NCBI RefSeq assembly: GCF_003173595.1
Contig: NZ_QGNZ01000002.1
Coordinates: 806,001-870,000 of the forward strand
DNA from: Pedobacter yonginensis
GTDB lineage: Bacteria > Bacteroidota > Bacteroidia > Sphingobacteriales > Sphingobacteriaceae
DNA: 64,000 bases
Reading direction: 5' to 3'
The position numbers were made by a program, and so were the translations under genes. Position 1 is the first letter of the stretch; the number at the start of each line of letters is the position of its first letter. The notes beneath the pieces were generated by a model. It made no database searches. It was given only the letters and a program-made list of their open reading frames with translations, and was not told where the DNA came from. Positions 9,507 through 18,021 of this stretch are shown piece by piece.

Positions 9507-11045
9507 TTAGCCTGCCCAACCCTCTCTATCCAAGCTTCGGTAATTTATAGATTCGGCTAAGTGTTCTAGTTCTACTGTTTCACTGGCATCTAAATCGGCA
9601 ATTGTTCTGGCTACCTTTAAAATTCTATCGTATGCCCTTGCCGAGAGACCTAAACGCTCCATTGCCGATTTGAGTAGAGCGGTTCCTTCATCGCTAATTT
9701 GGCAAACTTTTCTAACCATTTTTGGACTCATTTGGGCATTGTAGTGTAAATCATTTTTGTCGGCAAAACGGCGATCTTGTATGGCTCTCGCTTGGATTAC
9801 GCGTGCTCTGATGCGTTCGCTTTTCTCCGCTTCACGGGTTGAGGCCAGCTCAGAAAAATTAACGGGCGTAACCTCAACATGCAAATCAATTCGATCTAAC
9901 AACGGACCAGAAATCTTACTTAAATATTTTTGAACCACCCCTGGTGCGCAAACACATTCCTTTTCAGGATGATTGTAAAAACCGCAAGGGCATGGGTTCA
10001 TGGAAGCAACCAACATAAAACTTGCTGGATATTCTACAGAAAAGCGGGCCCTAGAAATGGCCACTTTCCTATCTTCAAGCGGTTGGCGCATCACCTCTAA
10101 AACGGTCCTTTTGAATTCTGGCAGTTCATCCAAAAACAAAACACCATTGTGGGCTAAAGATATTTCGCCTGGCGATGGGTGCATACCGCCCCCTACTAAA
10201 GCAACATCGCTAATGGTATGATGTGGCGACCTGTAAGGACGAACAGTCATTAAAGCATCGGCCGAAGAGAGTTTACCTGCTACAGAATGAATTTTTGTGG
10301 TTTCCAGCGCTTCGTGTAGGTTCAATGGCGGCAGTATAGTTGGTAAACGTTTGGCTAGCATGGTTTTTCCTGCACCTGGAGGGCCAATCAAGATTACGTT
10401 ATGGCCACCAGCTGCGGCAATTTCTAATGCTCGTTTAATGTTTTCTTGGCCTTTAACATCCGAAAAATCGTGTTCGTAATTGCCAATGTTTTTCATAAAC
10501 TCTTCTCTCGTATCTACCTGTGTAGGCTCGAGCGTTTCAGTCTGATTAAAAAAACGAATTACTTGAGCTAAATTTTCTACACCGTAAGCAGTTAAGCCAT
10601 GTACAATAGCCGCTTCTCTAACATTTTGTTTGGGCAGTATAAAGCCGGTAAACTGCTCTTGCTGGGCTTGTATGGCAATGGGCAAAGCACCTTTTATGGG
10701 TTGGATGTTTCCATCTAGAGAAAGCTCACCCATGATGAAATATTTGTCGAGATGTTCGGCAGGGATTTGCCCTGAGGCCGCCAAAATTCCAATGGCGATG
10801 GGTAAATCGTAGGCAGAGCCTTCTTTTCTAATGTCGGCAGGTGCCAAGTTAACAACAATCTTTTGCCTTGGCATTCTATAGCCCGAAACCTGAATGGCAC
10901 TTTCTACGCGTTGCAAGCTTTCTTTTACAGCATTATCTGGCAAACCCACCATTAAGTATTTATTGCCAGCGCTAATGTTAACCTCAATTGTTATCGTAAG
11001 TGCGTTTACGCCAAATAAAGCACTCCCGTATGTTTTTACAAGCAT
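9507..11045 (-). CDS. YifB/ComM-family Mg-chelatase-like AAA+ ATPase
   Basis: A 512-residue AAA+ protein. An N-terminal ChlI/Lon-like fold covers about residues 1-170. The ATPase core has a Walker A GPPGAGKT at 221-228, then the Mg-chelatase signatures RPYRSPHHTISDVALVGGG and LFLDELPEF (Walker B). A C-terminal Mg-chelatase helical domain includes a cysteine cluster (NPCPCGFYNHPEKECVC) and LLDRIDLHVEV. In ComM homologues of other bacteria this hexameric helicase promotes branch migration during natural transformation; whether this organism is transformable is unknown. Length and motif order are normal. It is transcribed alone. Confidence 0.93.
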   Translation of the reverse strand: MLVKTYGSALFGVNALTITIEVNISAGNKYLMVGLPDNAVKESLQRVESAIQVSGYRMPRQKIVVNLAPADIRKEGSAYDLPIAIGILAASGQIPAEHLDKYFIMGELSLDGNIQPIKGALPIAIQAQQEQFTGFILPKQNVREAAIVHGLTAYGVENLAQVIRFFNQTETLEPTQVDTREEFMKNIGNYEHDFSDVKGQENIKRALEIAAAGGHNVILIGPPGAGKTMLAKRLPTILPPLNLHEALETTKIHSVAGKLSSADALMTVRPYRSPHHTISDVALVGGGMHPSPGEISLAHNGVLFLDELPEFKRTVLEVMRQPLEDRKVAISRARFSVEYPASFMLVASMNPCPCGFYNHPEKECVCAPGVVQKYLSKISGPLLDRIDLHVEVTPVNFSELASTREAEKSERIRARVIQARAIQDRRFADKNDLHYNAQMSPKMVRKVCQISDEGTALLKSAMERLGLSARAYDRILKVARTIADLDASETVELEHLAESINYRSLDREGWAG

Positions 11046-11127
11046 TTAAAAAATTGTTTCTAGAAAAAACGGGATGTTGTTATTTTGGGACGAATTTGGA
11101 ACTGGTTACTAATATAAGAATATGATT

Positions 11128-11155
11128 CACAATCTTTTTATTTTTTAAGATTGTG
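11128..11155. repeat. inverted repeat CACAATCTT/AAGATTGTG downstream of XRE gene
   Basis: A perfect 9-bp inverted repeat (11128-11136 and 11147-11155) with a T-rich 10-base loop lies just past the 3' end of the XRE gene. The right half plus its flank (AGATTGTGCATGA, 11147-11159) recurs with one change at 11465-11477, upstream of the same gene. It may be a weak terminator or a set of regulator half-sites. Confidence 0.45.
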
Positions 11156-11208
11156 CATGAGGCTGACTGTAGAAATGTCTTGCTTTATCCTTACAAATTG
11201 GAGATTTT

Positions 11209-11436
11209 TTACTTCAATAAATCATCAACTGAAACTTCCAACGCAGTTGCAATAGAATAGGCTGTACTGATAGAGCAATTTACTTTACCACGCTCTATTG
11301 TGCTAATGGCCCCAAGCTCTACATCGCACATCAAAGCAAGCTGTAGCATAGTTAGGTCCTTGGAAATCCTTTGTTTACGCACATTTTCGCCAAACTTAAT
11401 GATCAGTTTTTCGTTCCTTGGATTCTTAGTTGCCAT
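11209..11436 (-). CDS. small XRE/Cro-type HTH regulator
   Basis: A 75-residue protein consisting almost entirely of a lambda-repressor-like HTH domain. The recognisable core is GENVRKQRISKDLTMLQLA, then a short helix and a recognition helix around ELGAISTIERGKVN, ending in DDLLK. The ATG at 11436 (MATKNPRNEK) is chosen over an upstream in-frame start at 11475 because a TAGCTTTG -7 box lies between them. A lipoprotein gene is divergent, and an exact inverted repeat lies between the two genes, so autoregulation is plausible. Targets are unknown. Confidence 0.85.
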   Translation of the reverse strand: MATKNPRNEKLIIKFGENVRKQRISKDLTMLQLALMCDVELGAISTIERGKVNCSISTAYSIATALEVSVDDLLK

Positions 11437-11441
11437 AAAAG

Positions 11442-11449
11442 CAAAGCTA
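11442..11449 (-). promoter_or_regulatory. -7 box of Bacteroidota type (TAGCTTTG) for XRE gene
   Basis: Read on the minus strand this is TAGCTTTG, matching TAnnTTTG, six bases before the ATG at 11436. The message would be almost leaderless. A -33 element is not clear. Confidence 0.5.
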
Positions 11450-11472
11450 AAACACAAGGTATTTAGATTGTG

Positions 11473-11486
11473 CACGACATATCGTG
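11473..11486. promoter_or_regulatory. inverted repeat CACGA-N4-TCGTG, candidate operator
   Basis: A perfect 5-bp dyad around CATA lies in the divergent gap between the XRE gene and the lipoprotein gene. Small dimeric XRE repressors commonly bind such short dyads next to their own gene. No binding evidence exists here beyond position and symmetry. Confidence 0.4.
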
Positions 11487-11523
11487 TATTATTTTTATCT
11501 TGCCAAAATATTTGAATTCCAAA

Positions 11524-11820
11524 ATGAGAAAATACTTAATCATGTGTTCGGCGCTATTTATAGGTTCGGCTTGTAAAAATAAAACAGGCACAGGGCCGGG
11601 CCAAGAAAAGTGTGATTGCTACCGAGAAGCCATGTCATATTCTGCTAAAACGATGCAACTGAGTAGGATAAACGATTGCTACAATTGGTATCAAACCGAC
11701 CTAGAAAGACTTAACCTACAATTAACTGAGCGTGAATTAAGTCAGGCTCAAACACAAAAAGAATTAGAAAAGTATAAAAAAATATATAAGGATTGCAATT
11801 GCGAAACTGTTAAACGATAG
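11524..11820 (+). CDS. small lipoprotein of unknown function
   Basis: A 98-residue product with a short lipoprotein signal, MRKYLIMCSALFIGSAC, giving a lipidated Cys at residue 17. Four further cysteines (CDCYREA, NDCYNWY, DCNC region) and a charged helical C-terminal half follow. The ATG at 11524 is preferred over an in-frame start at 11470 because it begins with the signal peptide. It is divergent from the XRE gene and may be controlled by it. No family recognised. Confidence 0.7.
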   Translation: MRKYLIMCSALFIGSACKNKTGTGPGQEKCDCYREAMSYSAKTMQLSRINDCYNWYQTDLERLNLQLTERELSQAQTQKELEKYKKIYKDCNCETVKR

Positions 11821-12003
11821 CGCTGGGTTGTGGAAAAGCGGGTACTTCATTAATCAAAAATAGTTTAAGCAAACAAAATTTTATTTTGAACCACAAAAGA
11901 AACAAAAGGGCATAAAAGTAGCGATGCAATATTCGCAAGCACAATTTAACTTTTAAAAATCATCGTGATTTCTATTGCTAAATATTATTTGGCTACCGCA
12001 AAC

Positions 12004-12035
12004 AAAAAATCCCAATCATTTCCGATTGAGATTTT
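12004..12035 (-). terminator. intrinsic terminator after ffh
   Basis: On the minus strand, AAAATCTCAATC pairs with GATTGGGATTTT across a six-base loop, followed by a T run. It sits 27 bases past the ffh stop codon. Confidence 0.65.
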
Positions 12036-12062
12036 AGATTATCTGAATGCTAATCTTTAAAG

Positions 12063-13400
12063 CTATCTGCCAAATGGCATTTTCGGCATGCCTTTCATCA
12101 TGGCTGCAGCTGCGGCTGGATTAGAAAACTGCTTCATCATTTTGCGCATATCTTCAAATTGTTTAATCAACTTGGTTACCTCTTCAACCTTGCTACCAGA
12201 GCCTTTTGCAATTCTTAATCTGCGACTTTGTTGAATGCTATCTGGATTTTCTTTTTCGAAAGGCGTCATCGAGTTGATAATGGCTTCGATTGATTTAAAG
12301 GCATCATCTTGGATGTCAACATTTTTCATCATCTTACCCACACCCGGAATCATTCCCATTAAATCTTTCATGTTACCCATCTTCTTAATCTGTTGAATCT
12401 GGTTATAGAAATCATTAAAATCGAATTTATTTTTTCGGATTTTCTTTTGCAATTCTGCGGCTTCTTTCTCGTCGAACTGCATTTGCGCACGCTCTACAAG
12501 AGAAACCACATCACCCATTCCCAAAATACGCGATGCCATACGGTCTGGATAGAAAACATCAAGTGCTTCCATTTTCTCACCCGTACCAATAAATTTAATT
12601 GGCTTATTTACAACCGATTTGATGGATAACGCAGCACCACCACGGGTATCTCCGTCTAACTTGGTTAAAACGACACCTGTAAAATCTAAACGATCGTTAA
12701 AGATTTTGGCGGTGTTAACCGCATCCTGACCTGTCATCGAATCCACCACGAATAAAATTTCGTGAGGCTGTGTTTTGGCCTTAACTTCCGAAATCTCGTT
12801 CATTAAAGATTCGTCAATAGCTAAACGCCCAGCCGTATCAATAATAATAACGTTATTTCCGTTTTGTTTACCATGTGCAATACCTTCTAATGCAATGGCA
12901 ACAGGGTCTTTAGATTCGCGATTGGCAAATACAGAAACACCAACCGAAGTACCTAAAACCTCCAACTGATCTACCGCTGCCGGGCGATACATGTCGCCAG
13001 CCACCAACAAAGGCTTTTTGCCTTTACCTTTTAGGTGTAAAGCCAATTTACCTGCGAAGGTTGTTTTACCCGCACCGTTTAGTCCTGCAATTAATATAAT
13101 GGTTGGATTCGCTTTCGTTTCTAATTCGGTAACCTCGCCGCCCATTAATGCAGCAAGTTCATCGTTCATTATTTTGGTAAGCAATTGCCCTGGCGAAACA
13201 GATGTTAATACATTTTGTCCGAGTGCTTTTTGCCTAACATCATCGGTAAACGCTTTGGCGGTTTTATAGTTAACGTCGGCATCTAATAATGCTTTTCGGA
13301 TCTCTTTCATGGTTTCTGCCACGTTGATTTCCGTAATGCTGCCTTGTCCTTTTAATACTTTAAATGCTCTATCTAGCTTGTCCTGTAAATTATCAAACAT
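12063..13400 (-). CDS. ffh: signal recognition particle GTPase Ffh
   Basis: The 445-residue protein component of the signal recognition particle. It binds signal peptides of membrane proteins on the ribosome and hands them to the receptor FtsY. An N-terminal four-helix N domain precedes the G domain with GLNGAGKTT at 106-114, then DTAGR, and TKLDGDTRGGAA. The methionine-rich M domain follows, with the SRP-RNA-binding region (RLRIAKGSGS) and an Met/Ala-rich end. The ATG at 13400 (MFDNLQDKLD) is the family start; the open frame continues to 13469, but a -7 box lies inside that extension. Length is normal. Confidence 0.97.
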   Translation of the reverse strand: MFDNLQDKLDRAFKVLKGQGSITEINVAETMKEIRKALLDADVNYKTAKAFTDDVRQKALGQNVLTSVSPGQLLTKIMNDELAALMGGEVTELETKANPTIILIAGLNGAGKTTFAGKLALHLKGKGKKPLLVAGDMYRPAAVDQLEVLGTSVGVSVFANRESKDPVAIALEGIAHGKQNGNNVIIIDTAGRLAIDESLMNEISEVKAKTQPHEILFVVDSMTGQDAVNTAKIFNDRLDFTGVVLTKLDGDTRGGAALSIKSVVNKPIKFIGTGEKMEALDVFYPDRMASRILGMGDVVSLVERAQMQFDEKEAAELQKKIRKNKFDFNDFYNQIQQIKKMGNMKDLMGMIPGVGKMMKNVDIQDDAFKSIEAIINSMTPFEKENPDSIQQSRRLRIAKGSGSKVEEVTKLIKQFEDMRKMMKQFSNPAAAAAMMKGMPKMPFGR

Positions 13401-13457
13401 GTTATTTAAGCTAAAAGCTTTTTGTTGTGTTGCAAAAAGCCATTTGTTAATAAAAAA

Positions 13458-13465
13458 CAAAGGTA
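13458..13465 (-). promoter_or_regulatory. -7 box of Bacteroidota type (TACCTTTG) for ffh
   Basis: On the minus strand TACCTTTG matches TAnnTTTG about 57 bases before the ffh ATG at 13400. This fixes the ffh start downstream of it. The -33 element is not obvious. Confidence 0.5.
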
Positions 13466-13486
13466 TCAAATTTTGAGTGTAAATTT

Positions 13487-13557
13487 GAATGAGAGAATGA
13501 AAGAATTGCTGAATGATTGAATGAAAGAATTACTGAATGAGAGAATGAATGATTGAC
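13487..13557. repeat. 24-bp tandem repeat, about three units
   Basis: Three consecutive units of 24, 24 and 23 bases, each starting GAATGA and containing GAATGAA or close variants of AGAATGAAAGAATT. Units differ at a few positions. It lies directly upstream of the ffh promoter. No coding or structural role is evident. Confidence 0.8.
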
Positions 13558-13633
13558 TTTCAAAAGATAGTTTTCTCAATAATTTAACCACAAAAGAAAC
13601 AAAGGAAACAAAAGTTTTCATCTGCCCTCTCCG

Positions 13634-13779
13634 GCTTCGGGCTTTTGGCTTTTACCTTTGGTCTTTGGACTTTTACCTTTGGTCTCTCGGCCTCTCGGCT
13701 TTGGTCTTTTACCTTTAATCTCTCGGTTTTGGTCTTTGGTCTTCGGACTTTTACCTTTAGTCTCTCGGCTTTAGTCTTT
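13634..13779. repeat. degenerate repeat tract built from CTTTGGTC, CTCTCGG and TTTTACCTTT words
   Basis: A low-complexity stretch in which the words TTTTACCTTT, GGTCTTTGG and GTCTCTCGG recur in changing order, mostly C and T with scattered G on the plus strand. Two exact TACCTTTG boxes (13653-13660 and 13674-13681) lie 21 bases apart in it and match the -7 consensus. It precedes the DUF5916 gene. It is compound rather than cleanly tandem and looks like slippage or recombination product. Confidence 0.7.
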
Positions 13780-13792
13780 TAAATTTTATTTT

Positions 13793-13800
13793 TAGTTTTG
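13793..13800 (+). promoter_or_regulatory. -7 box of Bacteroidota type (TAGTTTTG)
   Basis: TAGTTTTG matches TAnnTTTG, 50 bases upstream of the DUF5916 gene start at 13851. A weak -33 may lie in the T-rich stretch before it. Confidence 0.4.
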
Positions 13801-13850
13801 CGCGCAACATTTAGATTACTAGAGGGTCTTATGTTTATTCAAACAAACAA

Positions 13851-16268
13851 ATGAAACGCTTTTTACCCATATTTTTCACTATTTTTTGCTTGTACTGCCA
13901 TGCGCAAAATCCTGCCGAACAAAAAAAATTAACGGCTATAAGAACTGAACAAGCACCAAAAATTGATGGTGTTTTGGATGACGCTTGCTGGGTTAATGTA
14001 CCCATAGCCACCGATTTCTTTGAAATTAGACCAACGCCCGGCCGGGTTGAAGGGCAAGCAAAGCGTACTGAAATGAAACTATTGTACGATGATGTTGCCG
14101 TATATGTTTATGCGCGTATGTACGATAATCCTGATAGTGTTGCGCACGAATTGGTTTCCAGAGATAATGTGGGTAATGCCGATTTCATTTCAATTATCTT
14201 CGATCCTTTCTACGATAAAATGAATGGCAATGGTTTCTTTGTAACAGCTGCAGGTGTTCAGTTTGACGCTAAATATTCGCAAATAGGTGGTGAAGACCCC
14301 AATTGGAATGCCGTTTGGGAAAGTGAAGTAAACATAGATGATAAGGGCTGGACATGCGAAATGAAGATTCCTTATTCTGCCCTGCGTTTTTCTGGTAAAG
14401 ACTTACAGAATTGGGGCTTAAACTTTAGTCGCAGAATTCAGCGCACAAACACGCAAACTTTTTGGAATTTTGTAGATCCGAAGGTTAACGGTTTCATCAA
14501 TCAAGAAGGGCTTTGGGTGGGTATTAAGAATGTAAAACCACCACTACGCCTATCGTTTTCACCCTATGTGTCTGGCTATATTAATCATTATCCCCTCAAT
14601 TTGCCAGGGGTAAAAAATACAACTACACGATTTAATGGTGGCATGGATGTTAAATATGGAATTAACAACAGTTTTACCTTGGATATGACTTTAGTGCCCG
14701 ATTTTGGCCAAGTGCAATCTGATAACCGCATTTTGAATTTAACCCCCTTTGAGGTAAAGTTTAATGAGAACAGACAGTTTTTTACGGAAGGGACAGAATT
14801 CTTTAACAAAGGCGATTTGTTTTATTCGAAACGAATTGGCTCCATCCCTGCATACTACAATTATAGCCAAATTTCAAGTGATGATAAAATTGTGAAAGAC
14901 CAAACCGAGGCAAAGGTTTTAAATGCCACAAAAATTTCGGGTAGAACGGCCAAGGGTTTGGGTATAGGGATTTTTAATGCCGTAACCAATAGCATGCAAA
15001 CGGAAGTAGAAGATGCTAATGGAAACCTGCGTGAGGTAGAAACACAGCCCCTTACCAATTATAATATTTTGGTTTTCGATCAATCGTTAAAAAATAATAG
15101 CTCCGCTACGTTTATCAATACCAACGTTTTACGAGCAGGAAGTGCTTATGATGCTAATGTGACGGCTTTGCTCCTCACCCTAAATAGTAAAAACAACAAA
15201 TATTTTGTTAATGGTGATGGTAAAATGAGTTACCTACGTGGTGAAAATACGAGCACAGGTTATAGCTATATTTTTAGGTTTGGCAAGCAAAGTGGCAATT
15301 TTACGTGGTATTACAATCAAGTGTATGCCGATGACAAGTTTGACCCATCAGACATGGGCTTTTTTACCAATAATAATTTTTTTGACAACCGATTTGGCTT
15401 TAGCTACAACATTTTTAAACCCAGTAAATGGTATAATGAGCAGCAAAATTGGTTTAACCTAGTGTATTCTAGAAGGGCAACACCAGGTGATTACCAAAGT
15501 TTTACTCTCAATGGAGGATCGTATGTAGCTTTCAAAAACTTGTGGGCTGCCGAATTTAATGTTAATTATGAGGGAAGAAGAAACGATTTTTACGAAGCCA
15601 GAAACGGCCAAGTTTTTCGAGCGCCAGAAAACTATGGTTTAGGCTTGTATTTTAATACCAATCGTGCTAATGCCTATAATTTTGGCGGAGACTTTCGTTA
15701 CCAAGAGCAGCAGCTTTTTGAGGGAAAATCTTTCAACTTTTACTTTTTTCAAAACTTAAGGTTAAATGATAAAATCGCTTTTGGCTTAGACTTAAATTTT
15801 AACCCGAACTACGATTATGTAAACTGGGTTACTTCGCTTGGTAATCAGGCTATATTTTCTCGGTACGACAGACGAACGGTTGAAAATTCTTTTGATGCCA
15901 AATATACCCTTAGCAATAAAATGGGCTTTACCGTAGTATTAAGGCATTATTGGAGCGATAGAAGAAACAAGGAGTTTTTCTTGCTTAAACCAGATGGTAA
16001 CTTAACTAATTATCAAGGCACTCCGTTAACCGGAACAGATAGAAATTACAATGTGTTTAACATCGACTTGATATACACTTGGCAATTTGCACCCGGAAGC
16101 ACTTTGTCGGTTTCATACAAAGATGCTGCGGAAACTTACCACACATACTATACAAAGGGCTATAATAGAAATTTAGATGGGATTTTATCGGCCCCTCAAA
16201 ACAATAGCCTTTCTGTAAAGATTTTGTATTTCGTTGATTATCTGGATTTTAAGAAGAAGAAATCTTAA
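13851..16268 (+). CDS. DUF5916 outer-membrane protein with N-terminal CBM9-like domain
   Basis: An 805-residue exported protein (signal peptide residues 1-18, FCLYCHA then Q). Residues 30-230 read as a CBM9-like sugar-binding beta sandwich (APKIDGVLDDACW, LLYDDVAVYVYARMYD, WTCEMKIPYSALRF). The rest is a long series of amphipathic strands with aromatic ends (DMTLVPDFGQVQSD, FFTEGTEFF), typical of the DUF5916 region and consistent with an outer-membrane barrel. Known members are common in Bacteroidota, but their substrate is not defined. It is a single gene behind a possible promoter at 13793. Confidence 0.88.
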   Translation: MKRFLPIFFTIFCLYCHAQNPAEQKKLTAIRTEQAPKIDGVLDDACWVNVPIATDFFEIRPTPGRVEGQAKRTEMKLLYDDVAVYVYARMYDNPDSVAHELVSRDNVGNADFISIIFDPFYDKMNGNGFFVTAAGVQFDAKYSQIGGEDPNWNAVWESEVNIDDKGWTCEMKIPYSALRFSGKDLQNWGLNFSRRIQRTNTQTFWNFVDPKVNGFINQEGLWVGIKNVKPPLRLSFSPYVSGYINHYPLNLPGVKNTTTRFNGGMDVKYGINNSFTLDMTLVPDFGQVQSDNRILNLTPFEVKFNENRQFFTEGTEFFNKGDLFYSKRIGSIPAYYNYSQISSDDKIVKDQTEAKVLNATKISGRTAKGLGIGIFNAVTNSMQTEVEDANGNLREVETQPLTNYNILVFDQSLKNNSSATFINTNVLRAGSAYDANVTALLLTLNSKNNKYFVNGDGKMSYLRGENTSTGYSYIFRFGKQSGNFTWYYNQVYADDKFDPSDMGFFTNNNFFDNRFGFSYNIFKPSKWYNEQQNWFNLVYSRRATPGDYQSFTLNGGSYVAFKNLWAAEFNVNYEGRRNDFYEARNGQVFRAPENYGLGLYFNTNRANAYNFGGDFRYQEQQLFEGKSFNFYFFQNLRLNDKIAFGLDLNFNPNYDYVNWVTSLGNQAIFSRYDRRTVENSFDAKYTLSNKMGFTVVLRHYWSDRRNKEFFLLKPDGNLTNYQGTPLTGTDRNYNVFNIDLIYTWQFAPGSTLSVSYKDAAETYHTYYTKGYNRNLDGILSAPQNNSLSVKILYFVDYLDFKKKKS

Positions 16269-16274
16269 GCCATC

Positions 16275-16292
16275 TAACCTGAGTTCTGTTTA
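16275..16292. repeat. solo end of the MITE-like repeat
   Basis: TAACCTGAGTTCTG (16275-16288) repeats the outer end of the element at 1682 (TAACCTGAGTTCGG) right behind the DUF5916 stop codon. No matching second end or interior was found nearby, so it is either a decayed copy or chance. Confidence 0.4.
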
Positions 16293-16492
16293 CGCGCCCA
16301 TTGGTGAAGGCTAAAGCATTTTTAACATCGATACCTATTCCGTGTATTCTGTGATTCCGTGGCTAAAACTTGTAATTTCAAATGTTTTGGAAGCTGAAAT
16401 ACAAAAGCAAAGAGACCAAATTGATGCTTAAGAAGCTTTTAAGATATAATTTGGCAACATCAAACGCAAAAATATCCCAAAATCAGGTTAAT

Positions 16493-17500
16493 TTATCTAG
16501 GAAAAGTGAAGCCAAAGCCAAGCGCAAGGGTTTGGTTGGCTTGAATTTTATTGGTACCCGTATCTGCATCAAAAAGCATCACGCCTGTTAAACTGGTATT
16601 CATAAAGCGGTTTATTTTCGCCGTTATGGCAATATCTAAACGGTGATCGATTTTTGACCATGCAATGTCTTCGTAAGGGATAAACATCAGGTATCGGGCT
16701 TTTAAATTTGTGTTTGGAAAAATATCCTTATCAAAGGAACTTACTACTTGGAAAGCCAACTCGTTGCGGAAATTCTTGCCTTTATCAACACCATACACAT
16801 TGTTTTTGCCATCGTAAACGGTACTGTCTAAAACAAAGGTTTGCCTTGCCGTTCCGGTACCAATTCTGGTAGAGAAGTATTTTACAGGTTTATATTCGAA
16901 ACCGATAGATTCAGTTAAGTATCCCGGAGCCATAAATCTAGAAATTAACACCTGTTGTTCTTGTTGGGTGTTATTGTCTCTAAAATATCGGTAACCGTTA
17001 TCAAATTGTGATTCAAAACTTACCGACCCGAAGAAAAACCAATTTTTTGATAATTGAAACGAGGCTTTATTATCCCAAAAAATCCTATCGTTGGTTTTCT
17101 TCTGCAATTGATCTTTGTTTTTAACCTTACCGTATTGCAAAATAAGCTCGGTTACGTAGCTGTAGCTGTTTTTATTGTATTCTGCTTTGTAATTTAATAA
17201 ACCACCAACGGCAACAGAATTTACGCCACCACCTTTCCAATTGTTGCTAAATTGGGCTTGATTTACGTTGATGCCGATGTTGGTTCTGGTTTTCCAATAG
17301 TTAACTTTCGCATTAACTACGTAAGGTTTCAGCTTTACTGGCTCAAAGTTTAATGGGCCCTGCCTACTTGGCAATGGGCTGCGTTTTAGCTTAAGGTTAA
17401 GGTCTTTGGTATTAATCGGAATTGTATCAATCTCCTGAGAGTATGTTCTTACCGAGCAGATGCTGAGAATGATAACTATGGAGGCTACAAGTTTCTTCAT
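16493..17500 (-). CDS. DUF3078 outer-membrane beta-barrel protein
   Basis: A 335-residue protein with a signal peptide (cleavage likely after TYS, before QEID). The segment KPYVVNAKVNYWKTRTNIGI, followed by NQAQFSNNWKGGGVNSVAVGG, is the DUF3078 signature; the rest alternates short strands ending in aromatic residues and finishes with LGFGFTFPR, ending in an aromatic residue near the terminus as outer-membrane barrels often do. Function is unknown in the family. It stands alone between the DUF5916 gene and a minus-strand operon. Confidence 0.88.
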   Translation of the reverse strand: MKKLVASIVIILSICSVRTYSQEIDTIPINTKDLNLKLKRSPLPSRQGPLNFEPVKLKPYVVNAKVNYWKTRTNIGINVNQAQFSNNWKGGGVNSVAVGGLLNYKAEYNKNSYSYVTELILQYGKVKNKDQLQKKTNDRIFWDNKASFQLSKNWFFFGSVSFESQFDNGYRYFRDNNTQQEQQVLISRFMAPGYLTESIGFEYKPVKYFSTRIGTGTARQTFVLDSTVYDGKNNVYGVDKGKNFRNELAFQVVSSFDKDIFPNTNLKARYLMFIPYEDIAWSKIDHRLDIAITAKINRFMNTSLTGVMLFDADTGTNKIQANQTLALGFGFTFPR

Positions 17501-17694
17501 TGGTTACAAAGAAAATGAAAAATTTTAGAGATTAAAAGGTTTTAGTGAAATGAATGTATCTCATTAACTCGCACGAATTGTAAAGGATTGTTGTAAGGGC
17601 GTCGTTGCCCGGAGTTTATCTTATGGTCTTGGTTGGTTTTAGAAAGTTAATTATCTGGAACTTACCTGATTCGAATATTCGATGTGAATTAGGC

Positions 17695-18021
17695 CTATTT
17701 ACTGCGCTTAAGCCAACCAAACCAACTCCCTTTTTGCAAATAACTTAAGTCGCTTTCATGGTTGTAAGCTTCCTTTTCGAAGATAATATTTCGATAGGCC
17801 AAGTGGTGGTCTCCATATTTTAGCCTATTAACCAAATAGTTAAGAAGGTATAAAACGTAAAAGGGAACAACAAGCAATTCGAGTTGCTGGCGCAGATGGA
17901 TTTTTTCATGATTGATGATTTCCTGATCGTGCATTAATCGTTCGGATTTTAACAAGATAAATGGAAATATGGCCATCCCAGAAGCTGGGAGGTTTTTCAC
18001 AATCAAAATCGGTGCTTTCAC
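17695..18021 (-). CDS. small membrane-associated protein with HExxH motif
   Basis: A 108-residue protein with HEKIH at residues 38-42, the zinc-peptidase HExxH pattern, followed by a hydrophobic helix (about 48-64) and a possible third ligand Glu84 in FEKEAY. The fold resembles a stripped-down BlaR1/M56-type membrane peptidase core. It begins with GTG overlapping the stop of the preceding gene by four bases (GTGA), so the two are translationally coupled. Similar short proteins occur in other Bacteroidota as hypotheticals. Peptidase activity is only inferred from the motif. Confidence 0.7.
   Translation of the reverse strand: MKAPILIVKNLPASGMAIFPFILLKSERLMHDQEIINHEKIHLRQQLELLVVPFYVLYLLNYLVNRLKYGDHHLAYRNIIFEKEAYNHESDLSYLQKGSWFGWLKRSK

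Noticed and set aside
13487..13779. Possible CRISPR array between ffh and the DUF5916 gene
   Set aside because: The units have no unique spacers between them, repeats are not 28-40 bp direct repeats and no cas genes are near.
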